Origin: Macrolepiota albuminosa
Lineage: Eukaryota > Basidiomycota > Agaricomycetes > Agaricales > Agaricaceae
Direction: 5' to 3'
Length of the DNA stretch: 64,000 nucleotides
Assembly (NCBI GenBank): GCA_027475525.1
Contig: JAMWFC010000091.1
Coordinates: 372,001-436,000 of the forward strand
This document shows positions 53,040 to 64,000 of this stretch, one piece after another (positions within the stretch are counted from its first letter, which is position 1; the number at the start of each line of letters is the position of its first letter). The notes below the pieces were generated by a model, which searched no databases, was not told the DNA's origin, and was given only the letters and a program-made list of their open reading frames with translations. The position numbers and the translations under genes were made by a program.

Positions 53040-56000
53040 ATGACAATAGAATTGGTAGCAGTAGGACAAACTTCAGTGATGATAGGAGTAGAGTTACAAA
53101 GACTTGACAACTGTGAGGCACTGAACGTTGAAGGACTCTTAGATTCAGGTGTGACAAACATGTTTATCAACTACAACTTTGCACAAAGAAACAATTTGCC
53201 CATGGAAAAATTACATGAGCTGTACCTGTGTTTAATGTGGATGGGACTAGAAATGAAAATGGATCAATCACAGAATTTGTTTCCCTGACCATGAGATACA
53301 AGAATCATTTGAAGAAAGTTTACTTTTATGTTGCAAATATCAGAAAGTCGGATATTATCATAGGCCATAATTGGCTTAAGAAACATAACCTAGAAATTAA
53401 TTGGCATACCGGAGAAGTAACCTCAAACTGTTGTCCTAGTTTATGCGGACAAAGTAGGATAGAAAAGTTAAAAGAGGAAGCATAAAAACAAAAACATGTG
53501 AAAAAAACAAAAAAAAAAAAACAGGAGAAAGATGAGAAAGTGGTAGGAGAACATGGAGTAAAAAAAAAATAACAGACTCCAATGGATAAAAGACAACCAT
53601 CAATACATATGGTTTTTCAATCCGGAGGTGGGCATTTTTGATGTGTTGTTCTTCAAAAAAAGCCAAATGCCGAGACCAGCAGTGCTCTGCATAAATGCAA
53701 TAACAAACATGTCTCAGAAAATCACCCAATGAGAAAGTGAACAGAAGCAAAAGAAGTCAATAAAAGAAATGATTCTGAATTAGTATTATGCACCATTCAA
53801 ATTAGTTTTTGAAAAGAATGGTTTTAATGAACTACCCCCACGACAACTGTAGGACCATGCAATAGATATCACCCCAGAAGCAAGACCTGCTAAGGCCTTG
53901 AAAGTGTACCCTCTTAGCTCATGCAAACAAAAGGAATTGGATGACTTCCTAGATGAAAATTTAAAAAGTAGAAGAATTAGGCAATTCAAATCACCTTGGG
54001 GGTCAGGTTTTTTCTTTGTCAAAAAGAAAGATGGAAAATTAAGGCCTGTACAATATTATTGAAAGCTGAATTCTGTAACTATAAAGAATGCATATTCATT
54101 ACCCTTTATCTCAGAAATCATAGGCAAACTACGTTATACAATTTTTTTTTTTGAAAATGGATGTACACTGAGATTTCAACCATATTAGAAGGGAGATGAA
54201 CACAAAGCAGCCTTTCTTACTAATCAGGGATTGTTTAAGCCAACTGTGATGTTTTTCGATTTATGCAACTCTCCAGTGACATTTTAAACAATGATGAAGA
54301 ATCTATTAAAAGATCTCATACTTCATGTCATTGTCATGGTATATATGCATGACATACTGGTTTATACTAAAACACTATCGGAACATCAAAAGGTTGTACT
54401 TGAAATCCTTGAAATTCTTAATCGGAACAAATTATCTCTAAAACCTGAAAAATGCGAATTTGAGAAGAAAGAAATTGAATACTTAGGTGTTATTATTGGA
54501 GATGGAAAGGTAGCGATGGACCCTGCAAAACTATCTGCAATCCAAGATTGGCCTGCTTCACACACCATCAAACAAACTCAATCTTTTCTTGGCTTTTGCA
54601 ATTTTTATAGGAAATTCATTGAGGGATTTGCATCAATTGCACAACCATTGTACTATATCACAAGGAAAAGCAATAAATTTCAGTGGCCTACAATATGTAA
54701 AACAGCATTTTGCACCTTAAAAGACAAACTGACTTTATCCCTGTGTTGTCGCTTGCCACCAATGATGATCCATTTAAAATTGAAGCTGATGTTTCCGATT
54801 ATGCATCAGGGGCAGTGTTGTCACAAAATATAAATGAAAAATGGCACCCTATAGCATATTATTCCAAAAGCTCTTCAGCTACCAAGAGAAACTACAAAGT
54901 ATATGATAAGGAAATGTTAGCAATCATCAGGGCATTAGAAGAGTGGTGGCACCTCATTCAAGGAAGTAAACATACACTGGAAATATGGACGAATCATAAA
55001 AATCTTGAGTACTTTTTAACTGTGCAAAAATTAAACAGATGACAAGCATGTTGGTTAGCATTAGCCAATTACAAATACACACTAAAACATAAACCGGGGA
55101 AAACCATGCTGAAACCAGATGCCTTGTCAAGAAGACTAGATTATAAGCAAGTGATAGAAAATGACAACAAAAATGTCACTCTTATATCACCAGAGCACAT
55201 ATCTATGCTATATATCCATAGCATGATAACAGTAACCACTGAAGGAGATAAGATAGTCGAGCTGATAAAAAGCAAAGGAGAGATTGAAATCAACAAAAAT
55301 GATAAAAATACCATATGGGAAAAAGATGGCAGACTTATATTCAGAAATAGTCTCATAGTAGTTAAAGATGATGAGATAAAGAGAAAGATCTTTGAATTAT
55401 ATCATGACTCTACAATAGCAGGACACCTGGGTAGGAATAAGACAAAGAAACTGATTCTGAAAAACTATTGGTGGTCTAAGCTGACCGACTATGTAAATAA
55501 ATACGTTGACAGCTGCAGGAAGTGCCAGCAAACAAAAATTTTCCCACAAAAGCCCAGAGGCTTTTTATCCCTGAATACTATCCCTGAATACCCCTTTCAG
55601 ATTATTTCTACTGACTTTATAACAGGTTTACCCACTTGATTGGGCTACGATGCAATAATGATAGTAGTAGATTGGTTCAGTAAGAAAATATTTGCAATAC
55701 CATGCAATAAGGAAATCAACTCTGAGGGAGCAGCGCTGCTTTTTCAAGATCACATTTGGCATCATGAGGGCCTTTCGCATACAGTAATTAGTGATTGAGG
55801 GCCTCAATTTGCATCTACGTTCATGAAGGACCTGTATAAGTTAATGGGAATCAAACATAACCTCTCAATATCTCATCACCCACAAACTGATGGTCAAATG
55901 GAAAGAATTAACCAAGAGATTGAACAATACCTATGACTTTTTATCAACTACCAAATGAATGATTGGGCAGAATGGCTTATCCTTGCAGAGTTTTGTTATA

Positions 56001-56640
56001 ACAACTGTGTCTTGAGTTCAATGGGTTACTCCCCTTTTTTTATTACTAAGGGGCGACAAGTAAACACTGGATTAGACCTGACTCCAACCTCCCAAACCCC
56101 TGAAGCTCCCAAAAACTTTGCAATGTGAATGAAGATAAAAGAAGAAACACAGGCCATGCTAAAAGGAGCAGCAGATGACATGAATCGGTTTTATAATTGA
56201 AAACACATACAAGAGGAGTATGACATAGAAGATGAAGTTTGGCTCAATGTGGAGCACATATTCACGTGTAGACCAAAAAAGAAGTTAGATTGGAAAAATC
56301 TGAGACCTTTTAAAATAGTCAAAAAATACTCACCACACGCATATGAATTAAAGTTGCCTAGATTGTGGCAAATGCATTCTACATTCAATGTATCCAAACT
56401 TAGGAAATATAAGTGTGACAAATTTAACCAATCCATACCACATGTTACACTCAATGTCAGAGGAGAAAATTGGGAGCCCGAGAAGATTGTCAATTCTTGA
56501 CTATGCAACAATAAGCTTGAGTATCTCATAACGTGGAGGGACCAAGCTACATTATGCGACATTTGGGAAAAGGAGTACCGGATGCAAGATGAGGTGCCCC
56601 GTTTGATCGTTGATTTCCACTGACAAAACCCTGCAGCTGT
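53040..56640 (+). pseudogene. Gypsy E pol: PR, RT, RNase H, integrase, chromodomain
   Basis: Protease (53040-53480): GLLDSGVTNMFIN and IIIGHNWLKKHNLEINW. RT (53800-54700): FFFVKKKDGKLRPV, a damaged palm (MVYMHDILVY in place of Y-x-D-D), KCEFEKKEIEYLGVII and SFLGFCNFYRKFI. RNase H (54740-55130): IEADVSDYASGAVLSQ, YDKEMLAIIRALEEW, and LKHKPGKTMLKPDALSRR. Integrase (55370-56240): HDSTIAGHLGRNKT, C-x2-C (CRKCQQTK), STDFITGLP (D), VISD followed by a stop, QTDGQMERINQEIEQYL (E). Chromodomain-like WEPEKIVNS...YLITWRD at 56470-56560. At least nine stops, many TGA or TGA-like at Trp/Arg/Gln sites. AT-rich and CpG-poor. Confidence 0.92.
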
Positions 56641-56697
56641 GCATAGGATTACCTTTCTAGAATACAAATCTCTTTCTTTCATACTGATTCCCGAACC

Positions 56698-57445
56698 TGT
56701 CAGGTTCTGCTGAGTTGGGAGCCTTCCAGGAAAGCAACGCCCTAATGAGGCGGACTTGATCTACAGATACTTGGGTGTCTGGAACTCCAGGGCTAGGACT
56801 CCGGGGTTCAAGACGTGGACAGAGGTAGTTCTGGGAGAGGACTTGGTCTGGGGGTTTTGGGTTTTAGATAGCCGAGGGTTGGATGGGGGTCGAGTCGTAA
56901 ACCGGGGGTTCCAAGACGAGACTGGGTTAACAAATTATAAGTCGCGAAGTGCGTACCAAACTTAGAGCATGTGATTATTCAAGTGTGCCAGTCAGTGTGT
57001 ACCAGTCAAGCAGAGGGCACGCAACAATTCAAGTCAATATCAAGACTAGCGAATACAATGGAGAACTACGCTATAAGTACTACAGGGCTGGGTCTCGGGG
57101 TTCCGGGGTGTCTGAGATGGGCTCCAGGAGGCATTAAGTAGTGGGCAGGGACTGTATACTTGGATTGCATGTGTGGGGCGCATGATCAATTGGCGTGGAG
57201 GGAGCTGTGATGCGTGATGCGTGATGGCCAGAAGCGGGTCACGTGATCCAATTGTTGATGGCAGTTGATCCCGGGATCTGTGATGCAGGGTTCCTGGGGA
57301 GGCTGGCTGATGGCGGTCTTTGATGCATGTGATGCCAGCGTCAGCAGCTGTGGGGGCAGGGCATGTTGTGGAGTTGACAAAAGAGGGCCCTGGATGAGGC
57401 TCCAGGGATGTCCCGGGGGGGTTCCGGAGGGGAGGGGTTGTGACA
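56698..57445 (+). mobile_element. Solo LTR-A with TSD gaacc
   Basis: 748 bp, tgtcaggttctgctgag to ggggttgtgaca. gaacc occurs at 56693-56697 and 57446-57450. The least rearranged LTR-A of the window and a good reference for the family. Confidence 0.95.
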
Positions 57446-57500
57446 GAACCACTCACTGAAGCACCACCACCTAAATATGCTTGTTTGAAGTACTCGTCTT

Positions 57501-57513
57501 GAAGAGGAAGTAG
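57501..57513 (+). promoter_or_regulatory. Polypurine tract of gypsy E
   Basis: gaagaggaagtag directly before TGTCAGAATTAG, the 3' LTR start. Confidence 0.8.
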
Positions 57514-57701
57514 TGTCAGAATTAGATTTGCATGTGCCCATGTCTCATCTCTATTTTATTTATGGACATTTGTTATTTTGTCAGTACTTCAGACATTTAT
57601 GGTACTTGTGATTATATCTACGCAAAAGACTATCATGTTATTATTTATTCTTAGAAAGTACAGACTATTCTAGCTGCCTTAAATTAGTATAAAAGAGAGC
57701 A
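57514..57701 (+). mobile_element. 3' LTR of gypsy E, truncated
   Basis: The first 188 bp match the 5' LTR (with a 28-bp gap after gtctcatc) up to gagca. The remaining ~70 bp are replaced by an LTR-F-like segment. Confidence 0.85.
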
Positions 57702-58230
57702 TGTTGATACATCTGTCTCAAATATGAGACTGAGACTGAGGAAAAGGACAAAATTATATAATTTATTTTATAAAATGTCCTAAGTCTATATAAGAAAGCT
57801 GAAAACTGTAAGCTCTTATGAAAACAGTTGAAAACTGTAGACTGAGACGCACCTCAGGACACCAGCCAATGCACCATCAGACCACCCAGCAAGCCCCAAA
57901 ATGACAAAGCCAGGACAAAATGGCAACGGCCGGATCGGATGGCAACATGATCAGATCAATCTCATTTAACAATCATGAGCTGATCATGATCAAAACTTGA
58001 CAGAGTCAACAGTCGATTGGAGAGGAGGGTCAATTGGTCTTACTTGATCTCATCAACCATCAGATCAACCGTCATTTTTGACACTTGCTGCCAGCATAGA
58101 TGTTTTGTTTTCCTCCTATCATGCTTTTTGGAAACCCTAACCCTTTCTATTATTCCTTATATTTGCTTCTCTTTCGATACCTTTTAACATATCAAGTTTG
58201 AAACTTCTCTTCTTAGTTACCCAACGTTAA
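57702..58230 (+). mobile_element. LTR-F-like segment, plus orientation
   Basis: Begins tgttgatacat inside LTR-E and, reading plus, resembles the reverse complement of the LTR-F copies: agctgaaaactgtaagc, then gatcagatcaatc and related text. Divergence is high and the right end is not defined. No coding sequence. Confidence 0.4.
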
Positions 58231-58249
58231 TAGCTCCATTGCTTGTGCA

Positions 58250-59552
58250 ATGACAACGATGAATCACAGGAGTCATTTAAAAGTTTGGTAAGTCCTTTGT
58301 AGTCACAAGATCTTTGCAATGACTGACTTTGACGACATCTTCATTAAATATATTCTTGCTCAGTGGCACTCCTTGGAACTTCTTGTCTACTCTATTAGCA
58401 CAAAACAACTCGTCAAAATTGCCTGGTGAGTTTTTGGCATTTTTATGAATCATTCAGTAATAATCAACAATCTTTACAGGCCTACTGGACATAATAGTGT
58501 GCCTATTGACCCATCTGGGATCCATGCATGGCTGTAAGCCAGAGGGCTTCACTAGGTTTGTTTCTGCCCAATGGTACTTCCTGAGGAGAAGACGTGCTTG
58601 ACTCACATAGTGGAAACAAATTCCAAGGCCAACCCTGAAAATTGTGAATTTGATGTTTACTGTTACTCATATAGGCAGTGTGGTGATTGCGGTTTTCACT
58701 GAGAGTATTTAATTACATCTGTACACTCTTCAAACGACAATCTTTCAACAGTAGACCTTGTACAGAAATGCAAAACAGTCATATTGTTTTCACCATACAT
58801 TGAAATACCAACTCTTGGTCCGTTTTTATTCCTTCAATATCAGACCTTTCTATTGACAGTTCTTTTTAGCAAGCAGATATAAACCTGACTTGAACATGCC
58901 TCTTCAAGCTTTTCTATTGCATCAAGCTAACAACAACACCAATATTGCAAGTTTTTTTCAATTATACTGTGGTGAGCATGTGTTTCGATACCCTGGAGTT
59001 GAGCAACTGAGTGGAGATTGTATGCCACTGCCTTTTCCACTTACTTCCAATATGAACTAACATGTATCCTGTTTAGCTCACCGACTTTATGGTGTCACCA
59101 AGGCTGAACATGTGCCCCGAACTTTTGTTCTTTATGAGCACATATGCCTGCATCTATTGGCACACTCTAAAATTCGACATGCTCCTTATACAGTACCTCA
59201 TACACATAATGTTAACTCTTCTGCCTGGGCTTGCCGCCAAAGCTCATTGACCACCACAACCTTGAGCTTGATGTCAAGCAGTGCTTGATTAGCCTCTACT
59301 TCCTCTCATTTGACTTTGGAAGCATCATCCTCTACTCTTTCTGCTACTCCTTCTGCTTCCACTTCAGCAAGACTATCTATAATGTCAGCATTGCAGAAGC
59401 TGATAGAGGATTTTGTTTTAGGCAGAGGAATTATTCCTTTTGAGTGGAATAGACTGTCAGAGAGATGTGGACTTTGCAGTGAAGTATTTGTTAGTAGTAG
59501 ATTTTCAGCACATTCTATAGAGTGCCGTTTTATTGAACTCGAAGATAATTAG
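58250..59552 (+). pseudogene. Unrecognised intron-bearing gene relic
   Basis: Introns are suggested at 58288-58363 (GTAAGT...CTCAG) and 58426-58479 (GTGAGT...TTTACAG); splicing gives a continuous reading ...SFKSLWHSLELLVYSISTKQLVKIAWPTGHNSVPIDPSGIHAWL, here quoted only as landmarks WHSLELLVY and PTGHNSVPIDPS. Then Cys-rich CEFDVYCYSYRQCGDCGF, ILFSPYIEIPTLG, AHRLYGVTKAEHVPRTFVLYE, and a C-terminal ALQKLIEDFVLGRGIIPFEW followed by CGLC. I have the impression of a multicopy Agaricomycete hypothetical family with zinc-binding cysteines, but cannot name it. Several stops. It is convergent with the MULE-like relic on the other strand. Confidence 0.4.
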
Positions 59553-59679
59553 TATTTAGCTACCTGACTTTGTGTATACTTAGATCATTTGTGTGTAAAT
59601 ATGTTCGTCGCTGTGCCATATTAGACTAATTCCATTCATTTAACAGTGCAAAATTTTCATCACTACATTGCTGTCACTA

Positions 59680-59964
59680 TTACTTGACTATTGCTATTTT
59701 ATCTGAACCTGTTGACAAGCTTGCAATTGATTCAACAAGTTTTTTATATGCCTTGCATGCTTTTTCTACTGACTTTTGAGCATTCTCCACAGCCTGAGAA
59801 ATACTTAAACTAGCAGAGAGGCACTGCTTCTTTGCTTCATACAATGCAGTCTTTTTCTTGAGATTATCTAGTGCTGCTTTGATTTTTTTGTTGTGGGCTT
59901 CAATTTTTGCATCTTCTGCCTCAATTTTTTGATGGTGATCTGCAACTATATATTCAAAAATCAA
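59680..59964 (-). CDS. Short coiled-coil ORF
   Basis: 94 codons, Lys/Ala/Glu-rich and heptad-like (KIEAEDAKIEAHNKKIKAALDNLKKK ... quoted in part), no other motif. It resembles in composition the coiled coil at 20090-20460. It could be the C-terminal exon of the MULE-like relic or an independent fragment. No start context supports it. Confidence 0.35.
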   Translation of the reverse strand: MIFEYIVADHHQKIEAEDAKIEAHNKKIKAALDNLKKKTALYEAKKQCLSASLSISQAVENAQKSVEKACKAYKKLVESIASLSTGSDKIAIVK

Positions 59965-60129
59965 TTCAATAAGATTGTCAAAGATCAGAGTTTCATCAGC
60001 TTACATTTTCATTTGACTCCCTTAATCATATTCTCTGACAGATGTCCTGAGTTATATGATGGACAGATATCAGATAATTCATGTGCCTAAGAATGCATGA
60101 ATGATCATATGAAATGTTATTTAACATGA

Positions 60130-62650
60130 ACCTACTTTGAGAGCTTGTAACTTCATCAGATCAAAGAGCTGACTTTTGCGCACTCCTCCAACTAACATAC
60201 ACTGAATGCCTTCATGATTGACATCTGAATGTGCACTATCCACAACATTGCTAGTAGCACTTCCTGCTTGCCAAATACTGAGGGGGATGTGGCTATGCTC
60301 CTAGCAAATTGCCTGAAAGGCAAATTCACTTTGCTCTTTATTAGAAAGCCAATCTTTGGATATAAATTAAGAGCTTGTAGAATATGAAAAGATAAAACTA
60401 CTCACTTCTAGTAGCCTTTCTTCCCTTCAGTATAATCTCATTGATAGTTTTATTCCAATTTGGATGTGTGATGCATGAGAAGCTACACATAAGGTGATGA
60501 ACCTCATCAAATATAGTGCATTTGCATATATTGCACATGAAATGAACAGTGCAGAGTCGGATGAGCTGATAAAGGTAATCATAAGGAGATAGGTCTGAAA
60601 GAGTGCGATTTGGCTCATGAAGCTCAAAGAAATTCACTCTGACATAATTTTTATAGATGTAAGCCAATTCTTTTGTGCAGAGGTTTTAGGAATCAAAAAG
60701 TCAAGATATAATAGACTACATGACTTACCTTTAGCTTGACCACCATGCTGATCAAGAGAAAGCAAAAGAATCATATCATTGAAGTTGTCAAATATTTGTG
60801 CATGCAAGTGTCGCCACCTCAGAGTCTGTCCAGTGTCAATTAGTACAATTCTCTCAATCTCCTCAAATACACGTTGATGAGCAACAGCAGTCTGTCAGGT
60901 TATAAATACACGGCAATATGTTATATCTTCCTAGCAATGTTAGGTAAAAAAAAATGATGAAAAGTACCACATACTGATGTTACTTGCACAATCCATACCA
61001 ACAAGTTCAAATTCTTGAAACCCCAGCACCCATTTAAAGCCAATGTCACACTGAAGATACTGAGCTTGCAGGAGATGTTTGCTACTCTCTTTAGTCATAC
61101 AGACAATGATTCGAAGTGATTTTGATTCATTAGCCAGAGGCTCTTTATCTTCAGCATGGTTGACGTGTTTAGAGGCTGGAATTTCAATCATACTTCGAAT
61201 ATACCATTCAGAGTCAGGTTGTTAGGCCTTCCATGAATACTGTAGATGGAGCCCTATCATTACCATTGAGAATCAATAATGTCAAAAAAATTAATGTACC
61301 ATCATATCTTCCCACCCTGTTCCTTGTGGATAGAGCTTCTCCTTTGCAGCCATGATATAAGTGTTGACATATGAGCAGTTTGCCAATGATATGTGAAGGT
61401 CTTTAAGTGATGGAATGTGTATGCTTGGAAATCTTTTGCTAAGATAGGAACAGAGGACTGGATGGCAAAGTAAACAATGAGGAGTCAAATCTGGAAGATC
61501 ATCTTCAAGGAGATGTAGTATTTGAGACATCTCAGTACAAATTGCAGGTGGTGTCTTTTGTGGGAGAGGGATGAGATGTGGGTGAATACCACAAATTGTT
61601 ACAAGAGTATATGGCCAATTCTTGCAAAACTCTGCAAGTGGTTTATAATATCGTACTTTCACATTGCAAGATAGTCGTTGCAACTCTGGTTGAATTAGAT
61701 GTCCATTAGAGTTGCAATAATCAATGTCACAACCCCTCCTCTCCAGACCCACCCCAGAACACCCCCAGAACACCATCTGGGACCCTCCCTCCAACCCTAC
61801 AGGATGCACCCTGCTATCACAACTACCAACACCGCCATCACACACATCAAGGACTGCCATCATCCGGCATCCCTGGCAACTCTGCATCATAAACCCAGGA
61901 TCAACCGCCATCAGCCCTCAATCAATGACCGGATCATGCCAACCGCTTCCAGGCCATCACGCAGCATGCATCACAGCTCCCTTTGTGCCAATTGATCGTT
62001 CACCCCGCATGCGCGATCCTGGTATACAGTTCTCCTCCTGCTACTCAATGCCTCCCGGAGTTTATCACAGATACCCTGGAACCCCAGAGACCCAAACCTG
62101 GCTCCGTAGTACTTATAGTGTAGCTCCCCATTGTATTTGCTAGTCTTGATATTACACTTGTTTGCTTGCGTGCCCCTTTGACTGACTGGTATGCCTGATT
62201 AGTACGCTTTGACTGGCACGCTCAAATTGTTCACATGCTCTTAAGACTGGTATGCACTTCATATCTTAAACTTACTAACTGGGTCTCATCCTAAAACCTC
62301 CAGTTCTCGACTCAACTCAAACCCTCTGATCTCTTTGCCTCCACCCAATTCCCGGACTAAGTCCTCTACCCCGGGAATCCCCTGTTCACGTCTTGAACCC
62401 CAGAAGCTCAGTCCGGAGTTCCAGACACCTGAGTACACGTAGATCAAGTCCGCCTCATAAGGGCATTGCTTTCCTGGAAAGCCCCCAACTCAGTGGAATC
62501 TGACAATCAACAGCTGTGATTCAAGGAATAAGCTTAAATTTTCCATACAAAGATTGAATACCAACGGCAATAAGCACGTTGCGAGGTCACATTCACTACA
62601 CCCCTCTGACACAAAGCAAGAGGCCCATAGCCTAGGGTCAGAGCAATGTT
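60130..62650 (-). pseudogene. MULE-like transposase relic with introns
   Basis: Reading minus from 62650: LTLGYGPLALCQRGVV, [solo LTR-A], GIHPHLIPLPQKTPPAI, ILHLLEDDLPDLTPH, LYPQGTGWEDMMVH, QAQYLQCDIGFKWVLGFQEFELVGMD (D near 60992), LLSLDQHGGQAK (second D, near 60755) followed by a GTAAGT donor, then LHEPNRTLSDLSPYDYLYQLIRLC, CTVHFMCNICKC (C-x2-H) and SEFAFQAIC ... IWQAGSATSNVVDSAHSDVN near 60205-60260. The order D, D, C-x2-H, then TSN..E fits Mutator-like (MULE) DDE transposases; here the last acid is Asp. I recall the family as multicopy in Agaricomycetes without a firm name, so the MULE assignment is inference. Frames change several times, some by introns, some by decay. Confidence 0.6.
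61725..62505 (-). mobile_element. Solo LTR-A with TSD atcaa
   Basis: 781 bp, tgtcacaacccctcc to ctcagtggaatctgaca. atcaa occurs at 61720-61724 and 62506-62510. It interrupts the N-terminal part of the MULE-like relic. Confidence 0.95.
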
Positions 62651-62774
62651 TTCAATTTTCTCCAACTTGTCAGTATCTTCAGTGAAATATGCTTCAAGAT
62701 AATCGATGTCAAATGATACGTCAAGATACTGGATGTAATGATCCTTGAAAACAACTCAATCGTAGTGTTCACAA

Positions 62775-63794
62775 TGTAGTACTTGGTGTAAGTATTACTG
62801 ATAGTTCTGGGGCTTTCTTGAAGTCTTAGAAAGTGACCTCTAATCCACACTGGTGCTTGATGATAAAAACTTGATGTATTGGATGCTTCACAGAATATCA
62901 AATATCCTGATAGGCAGAAGAAGGTTCTCAATAAACTTCAGCCTAAGCAGTTCACTCCCTGGGAACCACCGAGCCTTTGTCTACCAATAGACTTCCAATG
63001 AGAGGTGCTCAATAAACTCTAGCCTAAGTGATTCACTCCCTGGGAACCACCGAGCCTTTGCCTATCAACTTCCAATGAGAGGTGCTCAATAAACTCTAGC
63101 CTAAGTGATTCACTCCCTGGGAACCACCGAGCCTTTGCCTATCAATTGCCTTCAAATGAGAGGTGTTCAATAAACTCTAGCCTAAGTGATTCACTCTCTG
63201 GGAACCACCAAGCCTTTGCCTATCAATTGCCTGTTTATTCTCTACTCTACTTGGACTATTTATACTAATTTTCCAGTGCACAGACCACCAGATCACATGA
63301 CTTTTTGCTCTTGACCTCCCAGCATTCCTGACCTAATTTGTGGTTCCATTTTCCATTTTGGTGATGCATGTTTCAGTGCCACCATTCCATTCATTTCTTC
63401 CTTCCTCCATTCAATGCATGTGCCACCATTCCATTCATCTCTTTTGACATTCCTCCATGCTTCTTTCCCTTTCCCCTTTCAGTCATATCAAATTGGGCAT
63501 TGTCAGATCAGATCTTAATCTAGATCATCACAATTTGATCCCCTTTTGTCACCTCTGCCAGCTCCCATGCTTCCCCTCCCCATAACAGTGGTTGGACTAT
63601 TGTTGAGTTGATAGCTTGAGCTGGTCCCTGCCTTTTGTTCTGTACTGTCTGTGTATTTATTGGGGTGTTTTTGGAGATATAATTTGTTGAGACTGCTACC
63701 AGGAGGCTTACAGTTTTCAGCCTTATGATTAAATGTTTATTTTGACTTCTGGTGCATGTTGTGTCTCTGACTGCTGGTACAGCATCGTATCAAC
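62775..63794 (-). mobile_element. LTR-F copy 2
   Basis: tgtagtacttgg at the left and gtatcaaca at the right; homologous to 16601-17433. It is longer because of extra sequence at 62800-62940 and four minisatellite units. Flanks (cacaa, agtag) do not match. Not coding. Confidence 0.6.
62951..63230. repeat. About 80-bp minisatellite in LTR-F
   Basis: Units starting ttcactccctgggaaccacc at 62951, 63032, 63109 and 63190 (spacings 81, 77, 81), each with gcctttg, gagaggtgctcaataaac and tagcctaagtga. LTR-F copy 1 has two such units. Length varies by small internal indels, so this is a true variable repeat. Confidence 0.9.
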
Positions 63795-64000
63795 AAGTAG
63801 AAAATATCTATCATCAATCATTGATATAAGTCAAAGGCTTTCTGACTTACACTACAAACGGTCTACCTAGTTTGTCATACTCCAGAGATAGTCGTCCAGC
63901 ATATTTTTTGGTTTTGGAATTATAACTCTGGCTGATTATGGTATGATGTATCAAGAGCTCATCTAAAAATCTCTGCTCTGACGATGAAAGAACAGTTGCT
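63795..64000. other. No recognised feature
   Basis: About 200 bp of AT-rich sequence to the window end; nothing recognised. Confidence 0.6.

Larger units (their letters stand above)
51013..57701 (+). mobile_element. Decayed Ty3/gypsy chromovirus E
   Basis: 5' LTR 51013-51299, gag region, PR-RT-RNase H-IN-chromodomain, polypurine tract 57501-57513, and a partial 3' LTR from 57514. A solo LTR-A (56698-57445) sits between the chromodomain and the polypurine tract. The right end is cut at 57701 where an LTR-F-like segment starts, so the outer target duplication cannot be tested. Confidence 0.88.

Noticed and set aside
63032..63185. 77-bp spacing between two minisatellite units
   Set aside because: Neighbouring units are 81 apart and units differ by small indels, so this is natural repeat variation and not another member of the 77-bp set.

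Overview
The window is a fungal repeat graveyard, most likely from a basidiomycete (Agaricomycete). Three things point there: Ty3/gypsy chromoviruses and Ty1/copia elements together with a Tad-like LINE, short introns (46-54 nt) with GTGAGT donors, and remnants of two DNA-transposon-like protein families that I recall as multicopy hypothetical proteins of Agaricomycetes. I see no intact host gene in 64 kb. Only one element, the copia element at 20640-26815, looks young and nearly intact.

Layout. 1-1215: two LTRs. 1363-13798: a decayed copia element (C1) split by a composite LTR element (A, 3433-13039, target duplication caggc); inside A lies a minus-strand chromovirus (B) with duplicated protease and displaced RNase H segments, and an antisense spliced gene. 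13799-19333: non-coding repeats (P, M, LTR-F, tRNA-like SINEs). 19900-38805: an IS630/Tc1-like transposase relic that holds the young copia element (TSD ctttt); next to it is a nested stack, solo LTR-A > solo LTR-J > full-length LINE > solo LTR-L, the inner three with perfect target duplications. 38806-48000: a copia 5' part (C2) and pieces of two related gypsy families (G, H) with another LTR-A. 48000-50165: second copy of repeat M with a tandem set of tRNA-like units. 50182-57701: a LINE fragment and a decayed gypsy element (E) interrupted by a solo LTR-A. 57702-64000: LTR-F relics, an unrecognised intron-bearing gene relic, and a convergent MULE-like transposase relic interrupted by a solo LTR-A.

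How the parts relate. Most of the sequence can be ordered in time from target-site duplications: the relic transposases and old copia/gypsy bodies are hosts, LTR-A elements came later, and LTR-J, the LINE, LTR-L and the young copia later still. Decay is mainly C-to-T/G-to-A, as expected from cytosine methylation of repeats.

Two results stand out. Six tandem duplications in unrelated sequences all have a period of exactly 77 bp, which looks like un-collapsed k=77 overlaps from a de Bruijn assembler, so six joins here are suspect. And the minus-strand chromovirus B has an unusual pol order (two proteases, then the C-terminal part of RNase H, then RT) plus an antisense spliced accessory gene. 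All names A, B, C1, C2, E, F, G, H, J, L, M and P are labels made here.
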